In this document: positions 23,701 through 36,200 of the stretch, one piece after another | Position numbering within the stretch: position 1 is the first letter of the stretch | Layout of the letters: the number at the start of each line of letters is the position of its first letter | Assembly (NCBI GenBank): GCA_963678705.1 | Contig: OY783204.1 | Location: 11,728,759-11,792,758, forward strand | Direction of reading: 5' to 3' | Length of the DNA stretch: 64,000 bases | Origin: Panorpa germanica | Lineage: Eukaryota; Arthropoda; Insecta; Mecoptera; Panorpidae | Program-made: the position numbers and the translations under genes | The notes under the pieces: generated by a model | Databases searched by the model: none | What the model was told of the DNA's origin: nothing | What the model saw: the letters and a program-made list of their open reading frames with translations, nothing else

Positions 23701-24689
23701 AATATAGAGTGTAAGATTACAGTACAGTTTTAATCATGTAAATGAATTGCTGTAATATCGAATTGGTAGTGTCTGATTGAGAAGAGTGTGGGGCTGGGGT
23801 TCAGTTCTAAGTAACGGTGGTGTTAGAAGTAGTGGCGATAGATTATAATGGCTCTGGGAGGTAACCGTGTTGCAGAATATGTTCTTTGGTACTGAAAGTG
23901 AGGGTGGAGGGGTATGGGGATTGAATCGAAAGTGCAATAACGGGCAGGAAAGGCCCAGAGATGAGATTATTAGGAGCGATTTGCTAGGCTTTTTTAAAAA
24001 CATAAATGAATTGATGTAATTAGTAGGTTTACATTGAAATTAGTGAAAATTTTATCAAAGATTTATCTTATTGAAAAATTATTAAAAAATAATGTACTTC
24101 TAAGGATGAAATTTAGTATGCAGGTTGCCAGTAAAGTATTAATTTGGAAAACTAATTGTTAAGAGATTAGTACGCAGGGGGTGGAAGCGCAGGAATATTT
24201 AATGATTGCGCTAAACGGGGGGTATAGCAAAGTGCCCTAATAAGCGATGATGTTCAGTTAAGCCGTAGTGTTGCAAGTGGGCGCATTATGGCAAAGGTGC
24301 AGATGATTACATTTAAAAGTGCGAGAACGATACATAGCATGGAGCCAAGAGGTGATTAATGTTTAGTGGCGGGGCAGTGGACATTGTTCAATACTGTGCT
24401 TCATTATGGTAAATGATAATTTTACGCAGCGGGGGCGCTGTGAAAGTACTCTAAGGACCGACGATGCTCAGGGAAGAAGCGATGCAGAGTGCTAAAAGTA
24501 GGAGGCGCTTTATGGCAGAAGTTTAGAGGAATCAAATTAAAAGTTCGGAAACGTAAAAGAGCATGGAGCCAAGAGGTGACGATTGGGGCTTATGGGCGGG
24601 GGCACTGGATACTAGTCAATACAGTGCTTTATTACTGTAAATAAAGGAATTATAACAAAATAATATTTTGCATTTTATTTGAGATATAT

Positions 24690-25980
24690 ACAGCAGACTT
24701 AGAAGGGGTAATGGAAAGAGGACAAGATGGGGGGGTGCTAATAGGAAGACACTACAAGATATGGACTTTAGCATACGCTGACGATATAGTCCTGTTGGCA
24801 AAAAGGGAAGGAGAGCTGCAGGAGATGGCTCACCGGCTAGGGAGTTATATAGACAGGAAAGGACTAGAGTTAAATGTGGAAAAGACAAAAATTATGGTAT
24901 TTAAAAAAGGGGGTGGAAAAAGAAGACATAAAAGGTGGAAATAAAAGACAGAGAACATTGAGGAAGTAGAAGAATTTAAATATCTGGGCTACACTTCTAA
25001 AAAGAATAATGGAGAAGAGGCTCAGATAAGGGAGGTAGCAAAGAAGGCGGAGCTAGCAATGCGACGGGTATAGGGACTAGGGGAAAAGGTATTTGGAGGG
25101 GACATACAAAAGAGAATATGGATGTTTGATAGACTGATAGCCAGTATGATGTTGTATGGAGCAGAGGTTTGGGGGTGGAAGGAGCAAGAAAAGTTGGAAA
25201 GAATACAGGTGAGATATATTAAATGGTTACTAGGGCTAAACAGGTGCACGCCAGGATACATGGCTATGGAGGAGCTAAAATGGGATAAGATACGAGTTAA
25301 AACAGGGGAAAGAGCAGTAAAATACGAGGAGAAATTGAACAGAGCGGAAAGCAAAAGTTTAAAGAAAATAATAGGGGATAGCATAAAGAATGGGGGAGAG
25401 GAGGTATAAAAAAGAGAAAATAGTACTTTGAATGTAATGGAATGGCGATCGAGGAGGCAGAGAGGAGAAGAGAAGGAGGCGCAAGTGTGGAAGAGGAGCT
25501 AAGGAGAAGGGATAAGGAGATACAACAGCAGGAGAGAATGGGAAAAATAGAAAAAAGTAACTACAATAAAAGATATAAAATGTTATAAGAAAATACTGTG
25601 CCTCAGTACCTTATAGAAAAAGACATAAAACATATAAGAAGAACAGCAAGGTTTAGACTGGGAAATGAGGAAAAAGGAAACAGATACTGGGAAAAGAGTG
25701 AGGTAAGAAAGTGTAGAGTGTGCGGAGCGGAGGACGAAAGACTGGAGCACATTAAGTTTGAGTGTAAGGAAAAAGTACTAGCGAAAGGAATATTGGCCAG
25801 CTATTAAAGGGAGGCAGTGAAGGAAAGAGGTAGATGGCGGAAATAGTAAGAAGGAAAGGAAAAACAGAAGAATAAATAAGTTGGTGGAGAATAATGTAAA
25901 TTTAGTTGTAAGTTGAAGTATATGAAATGTATTAAGAATGTAGATTGTAAAGCCGAAAGGCGAACAATAAACAATATTTC
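24690..25980 (+). pseudogene. 5'-truncated non-LTR retrotransposon (RT C-terminal half) inside H1
   Basis: The stretch 24711-24944 encodes the reverse transcriptase active-site region, LAYADDIVLLAKREGEL, followed by KGLELNVEKTKIM. After a stop (TAA at 24942) the same protein resumes with EEVEEFKYLGY, then IASMMLYGAEVWGWKE and a Trp/Arg-rich thumb region (25122-25409). A C-terminal finger, C-x2-C-x8-H-x4-C (KCRVCG to FEC), lies at about 25709-25770. Stops at 24942, about 25071 and 25407 disable it. The 3' end has a GCCGAAAGGC hairpin at about 25953 and an AATAAA at about 25968, where a LINE 3' UTR would end. It differs clearly from the R1 pieces in the satellite. The missing 5' half is typical of LINE truncation. 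Confidence 0.85.
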
Positions 25981-26064
25981 AGGATTATTTTCTATTTATC
26001 AAATAACTTTTATTTATTCACAAATATTAAATACACGTCGCTTTGCGACGGGGCGAAGCGCTAG

Positions 26065-26842
26065 TCATCATATATTATCATATATTATAATGTTCCAGGT
26101 GTTTGAATCTATGTTTATATTCTTATATGTTTGGTACTGAATTTTGTATGGCAGCGCGAAAACGGCTCCGGCGATCTTTTTAAAAATTTCCTATTTCGTA
26201 GAGAAAAAAATTCTAAGACTTTTGGCGTCCCCGGATTTTTCCCTGAATTTCCTGGAAACCCGTAATTTTGGAAAAACTGGAAAATTCGAAAAAATACTTT
26301 TGCAAAAATCTGACGAACTAGAAAAGATAGAAAACTGAAATTTAATATGTGTATTGAGATTATAATTGTGCACATTTTCCAATAGTTGGAAATTTGAAAT
26401 TTGAGTTCAGTAGCGGCGCGAATTTTTGAGGGCAATGTTAGAATAGAATTAGGACGTTTAAATTTAATATGTAGGCTCGCTGTAGACAGTTATTAATGAA
26501 AAAAAATAAACAGCCCCAAATTTCCAGTGGCGGCGGGAGTTGAGACAGTAAAAGCCAAAAATATTGAAAATGTAGTATTATAACTTAGGGTATGTATTAA
26601 GACACTAATTGCGCATGTTTGTCAATAATTGGATTACCAAAATTTTAAATCAGTAGAGGCGTTATTTTTTGGGGGCAATGTTGCAACAGAGCTAGAACGT
26701 TGATATTTGGAACGTGGGCCCTATATAGAGTGTCATTAAAGACACACTATAGAAAATTGCAACTTTCCAAAGGCGGCGGGCGCTGGGGGCCAAAGACCAG
26801 AAATATGAAATATATAGAGATAGGGCTATAGTTTAAAAAATA
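26065..26842 (+). mobile_element. Helitron H2, 5' portion only
   Basis: It abuts the CTAG of H1 directly and starts TCATCATATATTATCATA, leading to TATTATAATGTTCC. The following 770 bp match the first part of H1, through GATAGGGCTATAGTTTAAAAAATA, where H1 continues but H2 stops and the next Helitron head begins. There is no 3' hairpin or CTAG. Open frames of about 60-105 codons on both strands (26115-26435, 26144-26338) recur in every copy and have no protein-like features. Confidence 0.78.
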
Positions 26843-26890
26843 TCCTATATTATAATGTTCCAACTGTTTGAATCTATTCTTATATTCTTA
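26843..26890 (+). mobile_element. Helitron H3, 48 bp 5' head only
   Basis: TCCTATATTATAATGTTCC and the next 29 bases are the standard head of this family. It is followed at once by another head (TCATCATC), so only the 5' terminus is present. Confidence 0.7.
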
Positions 26891-27690
26891 TCATCATCAT
26901 CATCATCATATATTATAATGTCCCAGGTGTTTGAATCTATTCTTATATGTTTATATTCTTATATGTTTATATTCTTATATGTTTGGTACTGAATTTTGTA
27001 TGGCAGCGCGAAAACGGCTCCGGCGATCTTTTTAAAAATTTTCTATTTCGTAGAGAAAAAAATTCTAAGACTTTTGGCGTCCCCGGATTTTTCCCTGAAT
27101 TTCCTGGAAACCCGTAATTTTGGAAAAACTGGTAAAAAAAATGGGCACTTTTTGCTGTATAACTTTGAGTTGGTAAGAGATAGAAAGCTGAAAATTTGCC
27201 TGTGTATTAGGGTGTTTAATGCTGACATTTTTCAAAAATTAGAAATTTAAAAATTGTAAAAGGGGGGGTTGAAGAAATTTGGGGGCTCGGTAGGGAACTT
27301 TGGACAAAGTTCATATTCCCAATTCTAGAATAATTAAGAATATTATTAATAAAAAAAAATTCAAAATTTTAAAATTTTATTTGGGGGCACGGGGGCAGTA
27401 TTTTTCGAGAGTAAAAATTGTGCTAGAAAGTTGAAATTTTGTATATAGGCTAACCTTGGTAACTTATTTACGAATCGAAAAAAAAAATACCAAATTTTGA
27501 AAAAAAGTTGGTCAAATAACACATAAATTGAAAATATTTTTTATTTTGATAAAAAAAATATATTTTTTTAGTCAGTTTGTATGAAAAATTATTTGTTTTT
27601 ATATGTAGAATTTATATAGAACGATTTGAATATTTCAATTTAAAAAGGGAATTAAATTTTGACATGAAATAAAAACCACACACTTGTGTA

Positions 27691-30620
27691 CTGTAACTGT
27701 AACGACATACCACCACAAAAATACAATAAATCGTAATACAATTAAAATTCACGCCAAGCAGAACTCAGATATATAAAAAATGCTAAAGTCTCTTTAATAC
27801 CAATGGTGTATCGATAAAAATTAAAGTAAAAGTTTACTCTCATGATAAATTATATTAGTATAAAACAACTCCAATACACCCCCTTACTTATACTTACATA
27901 AGGTACATAAGTAATCTGTAGTGCACAAGTTGCTAGGAGTACTATCATATCGGTACGGGGTATGTATGTGTTATAACACACAGAGTCGGTTTGCTTTGAG
28001 AATAGTAGCCGCTCATCCAACCCGCTGATTTACGTCGGAATTCGCCATCGCTTAAATACGGTTTCGTACTGCGACTGGCCTAAGAACCCAACTATTTAAA
28101 GAACGTCACTATTTAAAATGTTTACACAACGTAAATATACTAAATTTTAAAAGATTTTTTTTTTAAATGTAAACAAATGAACACATATTAACAGTTTATT
28201 GATATAAAAACTTTGGGGCTAGATTCCTGTAAACATTTATATACTCGGTGTGACGGTGCATATGCATATGGATCTGTATTGTAATATACTATATATATGT
28301 TTGCCATACATGTATAAGTTTAACTGGTTGAATGTATGGTAATTGTTTACTAATGCTCTACTGCAATGTTTTATATTTTCATGTTGGCTCCCTGTACTGT
28401 GTACTGTGTGTATTGTATTTGTCAATAGCGGGAAACGTTGGTTTCGTTTTTTTTATGTTGCATTCTTTGCAAATATTTTGGAGGGAATAGATACAAACAA
28501 ACAAAGTGAATATCTTCAGTCTGTTAAAGTCAGTGCAGTTGGTTGTGTTACTACAGATTATTATATTTTTTGCATAAAGTTATAAATATTAATTGTTTTC
28601 TTAAGTGGTTAATAATAATTTCTTTATGTAATAAATCTATACATATTGATTTATATTACGTTTTAATTGATATAAGGTAAGTTTTCTATAATCTTATTTT
28701 ATATTTGCATTTATATTTCTACGTTGTTACAATATGAGCTGTGTAAACCTTTTTTAACGATAGTAATAATTGTCTGATACTCTATGTAATATTACACGAT
28801 TCATGAGTATTAGTTTAGAAATATTTCAATAGTAAATAAAAATGTTATATTTCCGTACCAAATATACAAAACATTTTAATAGTGTAAAATGTTCTGTGGT
28901 AAATAACAATTACTATGACAGTACTTAAAATATGACTTTTGTTACTTGCTAATAGATAAAATTTAACTGTGCTAAAAGTGAAACTTTCAAATATTTACAT
29001 TATTTACTGATGATAACAAAATGCTTTAATTAACAATGCAACTTATTTAAAATATGGTTTAATAATTATACTATGTTTTTCAGGTATTGAGACATATATT
29101 GTGTTTCCCTTGCTGTCAAAGTAAAGTGGCCCGTGATATATTTAGTAAAGGTAAGTTATTAATAACTTACAGTTATTAATCTAATCTATTTCTGTATTTT
29201 ATTCTAAATTAATTCAATCTTTAAAATTTTTTTTATCTGTGGCTCGATGCAAAAAGGCAAATGTCAAAACTTCCACATTTTAGAAAGGCTTATTACCAAT
29301 GTTATTAAAAATTATTTTAATTCTAACATATTTAGTCTATGGTTCAACCAGAAAAGGACTATTTTAGTATGGTTTGGTAGTTGTTAAAGTTAACAGTTCA
29401 GTATTGATGTTTAACACTTTTAGCTTCTACTGATATTAGTTAATTGATATCGATATTGGCCAAACATACATCTCTGTTATTGATTGAGATCTAAATTTGA
29501 CTACTTACCATTTTAAGCATTGCAGAAATGATTCAGTCAGAACTCCAGTTTACATGTCATATGGCTGGAAATTATACATGTTTCAGTATTGAAACGAAAA
29601 TGTGAAATTCAAATCAAAGACAGACAAGTCATTCAGACAGCAGTTTTACCAAATCTGTTTGACATTGCATAATTACACCTGTCATTACATAACTAAAATG
29701 ATTTGTAATCTGTTTTCGATATTCATAACATATTTAATACCTTCAGTAAAAATTACATGAGGCTAATTTTGCTTTTAGAAAAATGAAATTCTTTTATTTG
29801 TTTCAGTTTCTTGAATGATACACATTATACTTATTATATATTGCTGCTATATTAATTTTGAGCTAAGACGAGTATAATTTTTATTACTGGTTTGTTAATT
29901 TCATTTATTTATAAATGTTTTATATTCTACATTGTAAAAATATTCGTCGAAATAATGCTTTAGACACCTCTTTCTTATGCTAAAGCTACACTGCGAAAAA
30001 GAATAGTACAGAAATAAATCCATCACTTGAATCATACAAATGTATATATGGTACATTTAAATTCAAATTTAAAAGTAGGCGGAAATAATTTATATTTTTA
30101 TTGTTATTATTTCTGGAGTATTCTTTTCCGCAGTGCAGCCCTAGCGTAAGAAAAAGGCGTCTAAAGCATGTTTTCAATCCATTCTGTTTACAGTGCATGT
30201 TTTATTATTCGTGTTTCACATTTATTATTCACATTTTAAATAAACTTATGTTCTTGCATGTTACTTTAGTTTCCACAAAATATTTTAGTTTCCATAATCA
30301 TTTACCATTATGTTATAGATTAACGTAGTCATATATATTTTTAATTATCGTATTGTTTTTTTTAATTTTAGGAAAATAAGAATTTAAATCACTCCATTGG
30401 ACATATGTTTATATAAGTATATATTACAATATACGTGAGGACATATTTTTCTGTGGCGTATGTTACATTCCAGAGATCTTTTATGGAGCTAAGTATATTA
30501 TATTAAAATATTTGCTTATTTCTTTTATTTAATCTTTATTCATTACCTATATCTAATAATAGTTTAGTTAATACTTTTAAATTTTATTTTATATATAACA
30601 TATTTATTTGTTCCTTCAAT
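27691..30620 (+). other. H4 upstream region with exon-like segments, otherwise noncoding
   Basis: There is no credible protein here; frames such as 28343-28585 lack family features. Candidate splice sites are visible: a donor ATAAGGTAAGT near 28675, a 67 bp segment at 29085-29151 between TTTTTCAG and GTAAGTTATT, and an acceptor TTTTTTTTAATTTTAG ending near 30372, about 250 bp before the ATG at 30621. Together they would make a spliced 5' leader. A less AT-rich stretch at about 27950-28080 could be promoter sequence. Both are guesses from sequence alone. Confidence 0.4.
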
Positions 30621-31448
30621 ATGTCTAAATCTTTATTCGGATTTGGAAGGAAACGAAATGTGTTTTCTGTTAATATTAGGAATTTAAGAACTAATGCAAA
30701 TGAACTAAAGAAGCCATTATCAATTGTAAGAGGTAGTTTCAGTCAATTTGACAAAAGATTTTGTGATAGGTCCCTTGGTAAGCAGTGTACTTTCAATTGC
30801 TTTGTCGCAATATGTGTAAACGAAACTACTGCATTAAATACGTGGCATTCAGAAACTTTAAATGATATTTTAAAATTAGGAGATCGATGTTACTTAGATA
30901 ATTTTGTAGGTAATCAAAACGATTTGTTATTAGCTGATAAACTCAAACAAAACATCTCCGTAAAAGGTCACACATACGTCGTATATTGTGACAAATCAAA
31001 AACTCTGTGTGGTGACATTATAAATGCAAAGGCAGGTATTAATGAATTAACAATTTCATTTCTAGAATCATTTTTCGTAGAACATGAAAAAGGACTATTT
31101 ACAATTAGTAATGAGACTTTTGTTATTTTTAAAGAATCTGACTTATTTTGGGTGTTTGATTCACATCCAAGAGGTATTAAAGGACAAATTGTTTGTGAAA
31201 AAAATGGAAAATCCGTTCTTTTATGTTTTAATGACCTTCTAGATGTCATAAACTTGATTAAATTTAATTTTAGTAACTGTGAAAACACTCAATTTTCTAT
31301 TGTTCCTGTTAGTATATTAAGCACTATGGACAATAGTACTTTAACAGAAATAAATAATTCTACTAACTCTGTAAACATTGAGGAAATCGTTACAACTTCC
31401 ATTTATAGTTCTCCAAATCTTAATGTCTCTGAATTAGGTGTAACTTAA
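30621..31448 (+). pseudogene. Helitron polyprotein: cysteine-protease-like domain 1
   Basis: The ATG at 30621 opens a 275-codon frame. Its layout suggests a papain-fold cysteine protease of the deubiquitinase type: a Gln (FSQFD, about residue 40) 14 residues before a candidate nucleophile (KQCTFNCF, about residue 54), and a FWVFDSHPRG motif at about residues 176-185 that would supply Asp and His as D-x-H. A Gln-Cys-(D-x-H) order is known from the peptidase C76 family of tegument proteases, and I propose that relation by motif only. The frame stops at TAA (31446-31448), but the same frame continues directly into a second copy of the domain, so this is the N-terminus of one long polyprotein. 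Partner and substrate are unknown. Confidence 0.6.
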
Positions 31449-32264
31449 TTCAAGTTGCCTGAACCTTATAAAATAATGCAAGCTAATTTTAATCAAGCAA
31501 GTGATATTTTTACAAATTTTCCAAAAAATTCTCAATGTACGGCAATAGCTACATTCAGTATATGTATTCATTCAATAATTGCATTAAATAACTGGACCAC
31601 TCACGTATTAGACTATATTTTAATACTAGGAGACAATTGCTATCGAAAAAATTTAAAACCAGGTTGTCACCCATTTTTACTGATCGAAGAGATTAATCCA
31701 ATTATATCGATTGGTAATGGTACATGTAAAATTAGTCATGATCTTATGAACACTGCACAAGGTGATCTTAATATATTAACAGGAGACTTTTTAGAAAAAT
31801 ACTTTAAAAAATACAACAACGGGCTATTCACTACTTGCAGTCAAACATTTGCAATCTTTAAACAAAGCAGTCTTTTTTGGATCTTTGATTCCCACTCAAG
31901 GGGTTTAAAGGGACAATCTACTTCAAATTCTAATGGCAAAGCAGTACTTTTGTGTTATAAATATGTAACTGATTTAGTCGACTTGATTAAATACAATTTT
32001 CAGAATTCTGCGGGTTCTTTATTATTTACAATTAACCCAATTACCATAACAAGTATTACAGGTAATATTAATATTTCAGAAATTTGTGAATATTCTTACT
32101 CAAAGTTTACCAGTGAAATTAGTGAAATAAGTGCCAATATAAATAGTGATGGTGTAATATGTGATAATGTAGCATGTGATATTTTAGTAAGTGATTATAA
32201 TGTGCAGTTAAATAAATTAGAAAAAGTTAGTGATACAGTATTGTCAATAGAAGAAAACCAATGA
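31449..32264 (+). pseudogene. Helitron polyprotein: cysteine-protease-like domain 2
   Basis: This continues in the frame of domain 1 and is its paralogue, with the same spacing: a Gln (FNQAS), then 14 residues on a Cys (NSQCTAI), and FWIFDSHSRG with the D-x-H pair. Shared hydrophobic stretches such as ALNNW, LILGD.CY and GKAVLLCY align with ALNTW, LKLGDRCY and GKSVLLCF of domain 1. Both domains keep all the putative catalytic residues, which suggests they were under selection until recently. A TGA at 32262-32264 interrupts the frame; the next codon continues the same protein. Whether this broke an exon or a once-separate protein cannot be told from the sequence. Confidence 0.6.
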
Positions 32265-33290
32265 GGATGTACTATATTAAAAACAAGAGTAAGTGAAAGG
32301 CTCTTAAAAAAGGCGAAACAAGCCGAATGTGTACGAAGGAAAACAATATTAGACTCTCAATGTGATGAAGACAAAAATAAACGCTTACAAAAACAGATTT
32401 TAAGAAATAGGGATAATTTTAGTAAAGAAACTAAAGGTGAAAGGCAAAAAAGATTAAAAGAACTGAAGACATATTTTGAAAAGAAATTAGACAACGAAAC
32501 AAGTGAGTTAAAACAAATTCGTTTAAAAGAACAGGCGTTGAGAGATAGCAACAGATTTCGAATAGAAACGCCCGACAAAAGAAAAAGAAGACTAGAGAAA
32601 CTGAAAGCAGATTTTAAGAAGAAATTCAATAATAAAACAAGTGAATTAAAACAAATTCGCTTAAAAGAACAGACGGTGAGAAATAGCAGGAGATTCAGAA
32701 GAGAAACGCCTGACCAAAGAAGAACAAGACTAGAGAAACTGAAAGCAGATTTTAAGAAGAAATTGACTAAGGAAACGAATGAATTAAAACAAATTCGCTT
32801 AAAAGATCAGGCGGTTAGAGATACCAAAAGATTCAGAAGAGAAACGCCTGACAAAAGAAGAACAAGACTAGAGAAACTTAAAGCAGATTTTAAGAAGAAA
32901 TTAACTAAGGAAACGAATGAATTAAAACAAATTCGCTTAAAAGATCAGGCGGTTAGAAATACCAAAAGATTCAGAAGAGAAACGCCTGACAAAAGAAGAA
33001 CAAGACTAGAGAAACTTAAAGCAGATTTTAAGAAGAAATTAACTAAGGAAACGAATGAATTAAAACAAATTCGCTTAAAAGATCAGGCGGTTAGAGATAC
33101 CAAAAGATTCAGAAGAGAAACGCCTGACAAAAGAAGAACAAGACTAGAGAAACTGAAAGTAGATTTTAAGAAGAGATTTATTTTGGAAACAAGACACGCA
33201 AGACAAGTTCGTCTAAAGAAGCTGAATTTAATAAACAAAAAGCGATTGTTACAGGAAAGTACAAAAGAAAAGGACAGAAGAAAAAAAAAA
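32265..33290 (+). pseudogene. Helitron polyprotein: charged linker with 46-residue repeats
   Basis: In frame with the protease domains, this part is almost all Lys, Arg, Glu, Asp and Leu. From 32451 it consists of five units of 46 residues (138 bp) and a partial sixth: starts at 32451, 32589, 32727, 32865, 33003 and 33141. Each has RLEKLKADFKKK, then ELKQIRLK, then FRRETPDKRR. Such Arg/Lys-rich repeats are common ahead of Rep in arthropod Helitrons and may bind nucleic acid or form helices. Units 3 to 5 are nearly identical in DNA. A run of ten A at 33281-33290 marks a frameshift: the frame used up to here closes at TAG 33315, while the following protein is read one base over. Confidence 0.8.
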
Positions 33291-36200
33291 TATTATTTCG
33301 CAAAAGAATTAGGTTAGCCAGTGAAAAAGAAGAGACAAAACGCAATAGATTAAATAATATAGCTTTGCAAAAGCAAAGCAAAGTAGATAAACCGTTAGAA
33401 CTTGAAACACAAAGAGAAAAGGAAACACAAAATATTGCACCATCCATATCGCAACAAACATTCAGCACAGCCCTTCAAGAAATAGACGATGAAGCACTTG
33501 TAATACAACATAACTGTGGATTTATGAACGTTATCTGTCAATTTTGCGGAGCAACTCATTTCAAAAATGAGAAGCCAACAGATGGGAAATTTTCATTATG
33601 CTGTTCAAAAGGCAAAGTTTCAATTCCGAACTCTTCTAACCATTTTCCAGAGCTGTTAATGGAATTAATGACTAATATGCATCCCCTTTCTGCCAATTTT
33701 ATGGATAACATCAGAAATTACAATAGTTCGCTTGCATTTGCTTCATTGGGAGCACATATTGATCACCGTCTAGGCACACGTGGGCCGTACTGTTTCAGGA
33801 TATGTGGTCAGGTTTACCATAGAATATCATCGGCACACCCTACAGAAGGAAAACAGCCACAATATGGTCAGCTGTATATTCTAGATCCTGATGAGGCCAT
33901 ATGTAAAAGAATGCAAGGCGATGTTAACCGTAAATGCAAGAGACAACTATTTGAGCAATTGGATTCTTTAATAAGAAAAGTAAATCCATACGCTGCTGCA
34001 TATAAAATGATGGCTGAAGTAGAAAGAGAGGAGATTGCAAAAGCTAATATAGAAGGTAGAAACCCTTTTGATGTGCAGATGAATATTGTTCAGCAGCTCA
34101 CAAAAGATCCACGGCGATACAACGTGCCGTCTACTAATGAAGTAGCTTTAATTTTTACAAGCAAAGATGGATTACCACCTTCTGATAGAGATATTTGTGT
34201 CTATCAAAAAGATGGTATTCTACGTAGCATAATTATTCTTAATGAAAATTGCGATCCAATGACTTATCCGTTGTTATGTCCAACCGGTGAACTCGGCCAT
34301 TCGGAACATTTACTAAATGTTTCATAAGCAAGAAGAATTTCTCATCGTCAATTTTATTCTTATAAACTTAGATGCACGGGCTCTTTCAATCCATTTCTTA
34401 GTGCCGGAAAACTTACTCAACAGTACATTGTTGACGCGTATTTCAAAATCGAAGGTAATAGACTTAATTTCATACGCAACGCAAATACGCAAAAGAAATT
34501 GCGGTCAGAAATGTATTTTGGGTTAATGGATTATGTCAAAAATAAATCCAATAATGAAGGTATTATACCTGGCAGAATGGTTATTTTACCAAGTACATTT
34601 GTCGGAAGTCCACGTAGCATGTCACAACATTATCTTGATGCTATGGGAATTATTTGTAAATATGGTTCACCGGATTTGTTTATTACAATGACATGTAATC
34701 CCGAGTGGCCAGAAATTAAAAGTAATTTACTTAATAATCAACGAACCGAAAATCGTCCCGATTTAGTTGTTAGAGTATTTCAATTAAAAGTGAAAGAACT
34801 CTTTGACGATCTATTGAAAAGACATATTTTCGGTAAGGTAACAGCTATCGTTTCTGTTATTGAATTTCAAAAACGCGGTTTACCTCACATTCACATTCTT
34901 ATAATTTTAAATAATCAAAATAAAATTCGAAACACGGAACTTATTGATAAAGTTGTATCTGCAGAAATTCCAGATAGTGAAACTCATCCCATTTTATTTG
35001 ATGTGGTCAAGAAATGTATGATTCACGGTCCATGTGGACCATATAATTTAAATGCTCCATGCATGAAAGACAATAAATGCAGTAAAGATTTTCCGAAATC
35101 ATTTCAAGCTTCCACTGTAAATAACAGTAACGGGTATCCTTTGTACAGACGTCGGGATAATAATTCAAAAATTGATTTTTACACGGCAAAAGGCACTATA
35201 AAACATACAGTAGATAATAGATGGGTTGTACCGTACAATAGATTCCTTTCCTTGAAATATAGATGCCACATTAATGTTGAAATTTGCGCTTCGGTTAAAA
35301 GCGTAAAATATTTATTTAAATATATATATAAGGGCCATGATTGTGCCAATGTTAAAATTACATCTGAAGGACAAGCACAATTAGACTGGGATGAAGTTTC
35401 ATTTTATTTAGACGCGCGATATGTATCACCACCGGAAGCCATGTGGAGAATATTTGCATTCGATCTGCAATATAAAACACACACTATATATAGGTTAGCA
35501 GTTCATTTAGAAAACCAACAAAATATTTTATTTACTGAAGGAAATGAAGAATCTGCATTAGCAAAGTCTTCAGAAACTACATTAACGGCTTGGTTTAAAT
35601 TAAATTCAACATCGGTAGAGGCTAAAACTTATTTGTATACGGAAATACCCGAACATTACATTTTTGATCGCAAAAAGACATGGACTTTAAGACAGCGCAT
35701 AAGTCATTTGATAATTCCGAGAATGTATAGTGTTAGTCCTAAAGAAGGTGAAAGGTTTTATTTAAGGTTATTGTTGCTTCATGTACGCGGCGCTACATGT
35801 TTCAAAGACTTGCGAACTCTCAATGGAATCGAATATTCCACATTCCACGAAACAGCAAAACAATTAGGTTTATTGAATGATGCTACTCAATGGGATCGTT
35901 GTTTAGATGATGCTTCAATTTGTAAAATGCCCAAACAGCTACGACAGCTATTTGCTTTTATTTGTATTTTTTGCGAACCCTGCGATCCTAATTTATTATG
36001 GGATAATCATAAAGTAACTTTATGCGAGGATTATAGTTTAACTTATAACCAAGAAACTGCGGAACAGTTAGCTATCAATGACATCATTGATATTTTTAAA
36101 TTACATAATTTCAATTATACTGATTTTGGATTTCTGGAATATCATAATGTAAATTTAGTTTTAGTTAGGGAAACATTTAACCAAACAGAAGAATTTGAGC

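Larger units (their letters stand above)
22142..26064 (+). mobile_element. Helitron H1 (3.9 kb), carrying a truncated non-LTR element
   Basis: The 5' end is TCATCTACTTATTATAATG, inserted after ATATATA of the satellite. The 3' end has the hairpin GTCGCTTTGCGAC, ten or so bases, and CTAG at 26061-26064. These are the two hallmarks of Helitron ends. Up to about 24.65 kb the body is noncoding and made of diverged units with a recurring CAGTAGCGGCG motif; from 24.69 kb it holds part of a non-LTR retrotransposon. Confidence 0.85.

Noticed and set aside
24616..25384. Minus-strand frames of 90 and 120 codons (repeated at 55890-56658)
   Set aside because: Antisense of the non-LTR reverse transcriptase; the plus strand carries YADD and the C-terminal finger.
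26115..26435. Open frames of 60-165 codons recurring on both strands (also at 41353, 57389, 58222, 63509)
   Set aside because: They sit in the noncoding 5' region of the Helitrons, overlap each other on opposite strands and have low-complexity Phe/Ser/Lys content. Repetition follows from the DNA copies.
28343..28585. 80-codon frame rich in hydrophobic residues
   Set aside because: No signal peptide plus mature domain or family motif; it overlaps an antisense frame and lies in the presumed leader region of the Helitron gene.
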